Positions 60,382 through 64,000 of a stretch of DNA of 64,000 nucleotides are shown piece by piece. The notes under the pieces are model-generated. The model was given only the letters and a program-made list of their open reading frames with translations. It had not been told where the DNA came from and ran no database searches. The translations under genes were made by a program, and so were the position numbers. Location: assembly GCF_024206495.1 (NCBI RefSeq), contig NZ_JAMBPQ010000023.1:50029-114028 (forward strand), read 5' to 3'. Source of the stretch: Paraburkholderia sp. CNPSo 3272. Its GTDB lineage: Bacteria; Pseudomonadota; Gammaproteobacteria; Burkholderiales; Burkholderiaceae. The stretch's first letter is position 1. Each line of letters starts with the position of its first letter.

Positions 60382-63107
60382 TTCAGAGCCTCGCGTATCT
60401 TGTCGGGCGTGACGGGGGTTTGCCTGAAGCGATGCCCGGTTGCCATGGCCAGCGCGTTCAGCAGCGCCGGCGCGATGGGGCACATCACGGCCTCGCCGAT
60501 GCCGCGCGCGCTGTGATGGTCTCCATCTGGCGGCGGCAGCGCGATCAGTTGCTGGCGCGGGACGTCGGTCATGCGCGTGATGAGGTACCGGTCGAGATTC
60601 CAGGTGCCGTTGCCGGGGCCGCGATCGCCCAGCGGACACGATTCGCTCAGCACATTGCTCATCGCCATGGCCACCGCGCCTTGCGACTGGCCTTGCACGA
60701 TCTCAGGACAAATCAGACGGCCGGCGCTGAGCGTCGTGACGACATGTTCGACCTTCGCGTGCCCGCTCTCGGGGCTCACGGACACCGCGACGAGCGCTGC
60801 CGAAGGCGCATAGTTCGTGCGCCCGAAATTGAACGTATCGAGCGGCGGCAGCAACTCTCCGTGAGGCAAGCCCTTGAGATGGTGGGTATCGGGGCCAACG
60901 GCTATGTAGTCGCAGTCCATCTCGACGGCGCCCGACGCGAACGTGTACTGGCTTCTCCAGAACCCCCCGGCATAGGTGACATGGGCGGCGGCCACGGTAG
61001 GCAATTGCTGGCGGTTGATCTCGTCGAGCAACGCGGGCCAGCTGATTGCCGGGTGGCCGGCGGCGGTCAGCCTCGCATTGGTCCACTTGAGGTCATGTCG
61101 CTCGACGTGCGGGTTGCGCCATAGTGCGCGAGCGGCAGGCAGCACGCTTTGCAGCATCAACACCATTGCGGCGCGGTCTACGGCCTGAAAGTGATGGAAC
61201 GCACCGAGGCAGGCGCTCGAAGAATTAAAGGGGCTCGAGATCGGTTTGCTTAGGGGATTGCCCAGGATGCCCAGCTTCGAGTATTCAAAATCCGATATCT
61301 GAAACGCGTCGACTTCGTTCATGGTGATGGTCTGCGCGTTCTGCCCAAGGCACGCGGCAGGCGCGAGGGCCAACGTGGTTGCCGCGCCATTGCCCATGTC
61401 CGTGTAATGCGTGAGCACATGCAGGCCCGCGTTCGGCTGAATCTGCACCATCGCGAATACGGCGTCCTTGCCGGTACCGTAGGCCTGATTCGACATGGCG
61501 AGTCCAACGCCATATCGCAATCCGAGCGCGCTGCGTTGCGCGCGCACGCTTTCCCTGTTGCGCCATAACTCGTGCCCTTCGAGCCGGTTCAGCAGGTCGG
61601 CGAGTTGCAGATCGAACAGAATGGGTGCGCCAGTGAGCGTTTTGCCGTGCTGCTTGCTCAGGAGGTTACTGCGCCGGATGTCGAATGGACTTTTGTGCAA
61701 CGCCTGGGCGGCCTCGTCCATGAGCGTTTCGATGGCGAGGTAAGCCTGGGGACCGCCAAAGCCACGCTGCGAGCCGCCGAACAATGCGGGCGTATAACGC
61801 ACGGAGCTTTGCGCAATGGCGCGCGGAATGTCGTAGCAGCTCATGGCGCTCATGGCAGCGAGGTCGCCAACGGCGCCCGTGAGATTTTCCTTGCCGCCGC
61901 CATTGAAGCTGAAGGAACCGACGAGCGCCTGGAGCTTGCCGTTATCGTCGAGCCAGATGGACTCCGTGAAATCCGTTTCCGCGCGTTTCAAGCCGACCTG
62001 AAATTGTTCATAGCGCGATTGCTGCCAGCGCAACGCCCCCTTCGCGAAAGGCGCAGCGAGGGCGAGATAAACGGGAAAATTCGATTCGTCGCGGCCGCCG
62101 AATCCGCCGCCTGGGTAGCAGCTGATCACGTGAACGTGCTTGACGTTGATATTGCTTTCCTTGAACACCTTACATGCGGATATGCAGTCGCCGCGCGGCG
62201 ATTGTGTGCCGAGTACCAGATTCAGACAACCGGAATCCGCCTGAAACCACGCCAGTCCCGACTCCGGCTCCATGAAGACGGGATCGATTGCGGGCGTTTT
62301 GAAGGCGCCATCGAACCGGTGCCAGACCTTGCTCTCGACCTTGGCGCTGGCCAGTTTGAGAATGCCATTACCGATGTTGTTGCATTTGGCGGTGAATGCC
62401 TTGTCGGTATGGCCGCTGCTTTGGAGGTTCGAAAACGACCTGGCGTCGTCGCGCACATAGAGCTTGGATGCGAACGGATACAAGGTGGTCGTGTTGCTTT
62501 CCGGCACCGTTGCTCCGTAACGGATAACCGACTCGTTGAAATCGAGCAGTTTCTTCGCACGGCGGTACGTGTCGTAGTCTTCGAAGATCAATAAGGCGAC
62601 CGGCTGGCCGTAGCAATTGGCGGGTTTGCCTTTCTGCGCGAAGAGATAGATATCCTGGCTAGCTACCGGATCGGTCTCGGCAGCGAGAGAGATGCGATTG
62701 TCATTCAACGTCTGACTGGAGACCACGGCGATCGGGCGAAGATCGCGCGGCAATACGCTCAGGTCGAACTCTTCGACATTCTTGTCGACGCAATTACATC
62801 TCAGCGCATATAGCCAGTTTTCTTCTTTCGGCCAGCCGTCGAAGTCGCGCGCCTTGTAATCGCGTGCGTAGATCTTCGCCCCCGTGACCTTGCTCACGCC
62901 CTCGATGCGCCAGCGCGCCTTGCCTGGCTCCGGCGCCCAGTCGGTAGTGCCGTTCGGTGGCGGTGGTGCGCAATGGGCGCTCGTCGCGGCGAGTGCGGTT
63001 GGGCTGGCAGCCGTGAACGCGGTAATGGAGCTCACCGACATCGTGACCGCGCCGCTCCCCATGGCCTTGAGGAATGTCCGGCGAGTGATCGGAACATCGC
63101 AAGCCAT
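60378..63107 (-). CDS. Tat-exported molybdopterin-binding large subunit (aldehyde/isoquinoline oxidoreductase family)
   Basis: A 909-residue large subunit, longer than usual (700-780). A Tat signal leads (ITRRTFLKAMGSGAVTMSVS), so the complex works in the periplasm. First half: VSKVTGAKIYARDYK, the standard cofactor-domain start, and PGGGFGGRDESNFPVYLALA. Second half: GSQRGFGGPQAYLAIETLMD, the MGNGAATTLALAP molybdopterin segment, and the catalytic Glu in RGIGEAVMCPIAP. Compared with relatives it carries extra stretches at about residues 90-330 with many polar repeats of unknown use. GGAG before the ATG at 63107 and only 36 bp to the upstream gene put it in one operon. The substrate is not predictable; the family hydroxylates aldehydes or N-heterocycles. 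Confidence 0.9.
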   Translation of the reverse strand: MACDVPITRRTFLKAMGSGAVTMSVSSITAFTAASPTALAATSAHCAPPPPNGTTDWAPEPGKARWRIEGVSKVTGAKIYARDYKARDFDGWPKEENWLYALRCNCVDKNVEEFDLSVLPRDLRPIAVVSSQTLNDNRISLAAETDPVASQDIYLFAQKGKPANCYGQPVALLIFEDYDTYRRAKKLLDFNESVIRYGATVPESNTTTLYPFASKLYVRDDARSFSNLQSSGHTDKAFTAKCNNIGNGILKLASAKVESKVWHRFDGAFKTPAIDPVFMEPESGLAWFQADSGCLNLVLGTQSPRGDCISACKVFKESNINVKHVHVISCYPGGGFGGRDESNFPVYLALAAPFAKGALRWQQSRYEQFQVGLKRAETDFTESIWLDDNGKLQALVGSFSFNGGGKENLTGAVGDLAAMSAMSCYDIPRAIAQSSVRYTPALFGGSQRGFGGPQAYLAIETLMDEAAQALHKSPFDIRRSNLLSKQHGKTLTGAPILFDLQLADLLNRLEGHELWRNRESVRAQRSALGLRYGVGLAMSNQAYGTGKDAVFAMVQIQPNAGLHVLTHYTDMGNGAATTLALAPAACLGQNAQTITMNEVDAFQISDFEYSKLGILGNPLSKPISSPFNSSSACLGAFHHFQAVDRAAMVLMLQSVLPAARALWRNPHVERHDLKWTNARLTAAGHPAISWPALLDEINRQQLPTVAAAHVTYAGGFWRSQYTFASGAVEMDCDYIAVGPDTHHLKGLPHGELLPPLDTFNFGRTNYAPSAALVAVSVSPESGHAKVEHVVTTLSAGRLICPEIVQGQSQGAVAMAMSNVLSESCPLGDRGPGNGTWNLDRYLITRMTDVPRQQLIALPPPDGDHHSARGIGEAVMCPIAPALLNALAMATGHRFRQTPVTPDKIREALK

Positions 63108-63143
63108 GTGCGTCTCCAGGCGAGACCCGCAGCGTAATCTGCG

Positions 63144-64000
63144 TTATTTCATGTCGCGCGCTACGCGAAATCCATTGGCTTCGTAGCGAACGCTGCTGTC
63201 GTATTTGAAGCGCGTGGCGGCGAGCATGTAGCCCGCACCGTCGCGCCACGATCCGCCGCGAATCACGCGCGTTTGGCAGTTAGGCTCGTCCCACGAGTGG
63301 CCATCGTTCGGGGCGTTCTTGTATGAGTTGTGCCAGCAGTCGCTGACCCATTCCCAAACGCCGCCGGCCATGTCGTAGAAGCCAAATGCATTGGCCGGGA
63401 ACGAGCCCACGTCGTCGGGCGCCTCGACGTGCCACGGCGGCCCACAGTCCTTGCAGTTCGCCGTGCCCTTGCGCATATCGTTGCCCCACCAGTAGCGCGT
63501 TTCGGTGCCGGCTCGCGCGGCATATTCCCATTCCGCCTCCGTCGGCAGGCGGTAGGGTTTGCCGCTGACCTTCGAAAGCCATTTCACGTATTGCTGCGCG
63601 TCGTCCCAGCTCAGGTCGCGCACGGGGGCGTTCGGAGAGGCGTTGTTCTCGTTCGACAGGCGCGGGCAGGCACTCGCGGCGACACACGCGTTCCACTGCG
63701 CCACCGTTACCGCATACTTCGCGAGTGCGTAGCTATGGCTGATTGTCACGTGGTGCGCGGGCCGCTCCGAGGCGTCGTCCGTGTCGATGCCCATGGTGAA
63801 GTTGCCGGGCGTCACCGCAACCAGCACCGGGCAAGATGGGCAGTCCTGAATGTCGTGGGGACCCGGCTTCAAAATGGCGGGGCTACCCTTCGCGGCAACT
63901 GCCGCCGCGGCCGCGGTCGTTGCGGCGGCTGCCGGTGCCGAGGCGGACGCTGCCTTGGTCTGCGTGGCTGGCGGGGCAGCCGGGGGCGGCGGTGTCTTTG
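63144..64000 (-). CDS. SUMF1/formylglycine-generating-enzyme-fold protein lacking catalytic cysteines (cut by window edge)
   Basis: The 3' part of a larger gene; the frame is open to the right edge, so the TTG at 63872 is not the true start. The visible N-terminal stretch is a low-complexity Pro/Ala linker (KTPPPPAAPPATQTK and following). Then comes a complete SUMF1 domain: VTPGNFTMGIDTDDASERPA, YAVTVAQWNACVAAS, RLPTEAEWEYAARAGTETRY, GFYDMAGGVWEWVSDCWHNS, RVIRGGSWRDGAGYMLAATR. True sulfatase-modifying enzymes have two catalytic cysteines after GGSW; here that place reads RDGAGYM, so it cannot make formylglycine by that chemistry. Non-enzymatic SUMF1 domains often bind ligands. It is upstream of, and 36 bp from, the molybdenum hydroxylase. 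Confidence 0.82.
   Translation of the reverse strand, partial: KTPPPPAAPPATQTKAASASAPAAAATTAAAAAVAAKGSPAILKPGPHDIQDCPSCPVLVAVTPGNFTMGIDTDDASERPAHHVTISHSYALAKYAVTVAQWNACVAASACPRLSNENNASPNAPVRDLSWDDAQQYVKWLSKVSGKPYRLPTEAEWEYAARAGTETRYWWGNDMRKGTANCKDCGPPWHVEAPDDVGSFPANAFGFYDMAGGVWEWVSDCWHNSYKNAPNDGHSWDEPNCQTRVIRGGSWRDGAGYMLAATRFKYDSSVRYEANGFRVARDMK

Noticed and set aside
63144..64000. Calling the right-edge gene a formylglycine-generating enzyme
   Set aside because: The two catalytic cysteines after RGGSW are missing, so only the fold is claimed.
1..64000. CRISPR arrays, tRNA or rRNA genes, intact insertion sequences
   Set aside because: Read for regularly spaced repeats, cloverleaf and rRNA-like stretches, and transposase motifs on both strands; none was seen.

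Overview
The window is high-GC bacterial chromosome, and its gene families point to a member of the Burkholderiaceae of the Paraburkholderia/Caballeronia type. The pointers are HpnJ-type hopanoid biosynthesis, an EmrAB/NodT-type pump, a large-subunit catalase, a family 15 glycosidase next to a PoxB-like enzyme, and several molybdenum hydroxylases. The genus is inferred from family content, not from a marker gene. I see no rRNA, tRNA, CRISPR array, intact insertion sequence or replication origin. Genes are dense, often with 1-4 base overlaps.

Layout, left to right. 1-3.4 kb: tail of a medium-chain dehydrogenase, a short-chain dehydrogenase tail remnant, cytochrome b561, and a flavin monooxygenase divergent from a LysR regulator. 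3.4-9.5 kb: sugar metabolism, with a polyphosphate-type glucokinase plus zwf divergent from an IlvD/Edd sugar-acid dehydratase, then an ACT-like small protein and a ROK kinase behind a clear promoter/operator. 9.6-10.3 kb: a secreted Gly/Tyr/His repeat protein. 10.3-14.8 kb: an enolase-superfamily gene and a PaoABC-like molybdenum hydroxylase whose large subunit is broken. 14.9-19 kb: a CDF transporter, catalase and a CHAD protein. 19-23.3 kb: a tripartite drug-efflux operon. 23.6-28.4 kb: a thiamine-diphosphate enzyme, an oxidoreductase and a GH15 glycosidase. 29-34.4 kb: a haem-copper oxidase operon made of subunit II with fused cytochrome c, a subunit I+III fusion, a membrane protein and a triheme cytochrome. 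35-38.9 kb: a GMC dehydrogenase, then a junction where two divergent genes are both cut. 38.9-43.7 kb: a recombinase-like protein with an altered active site, hpnJ, and a hybrid histidine kinase. 45-51 kb: sufBCDSU plus a SufT-like protein and a Rieske ferredoxin. 51-58.7 kb: a short-chain reductase, a secreted phosphatase/phospholipase-type enzyme, an MFS symporter, an ABC exporter and a sigma factor. 58.8-64 kb: a minus-strand operon encoding a periplasmic molybdenum hydroxylase with its own ferredoxin subunit, a two-haem-motif c-type protein and a SUMF1-domain protein running off the right edge.

Two themes stand out. Much of the content concerns redox and stress physiology: catalase, alternative oxidase, dehydrogenases feeding cytochromes, SUF iron-sulfur assembly and drug efflux. 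The window also carries three scars where genes have lost large pieces (about 411-484, 12,993-13,092 and 36,846-36,853), which suggests repeated deletion in the lineage or, less interestingly, assembly misjoins. The most novel-looking unit is the right-edge molybdenum hydroxylase operon. The recombinase-like protein with altered catalytic motifs and the oxidase lacking the usual proton-channel glutamate come next.
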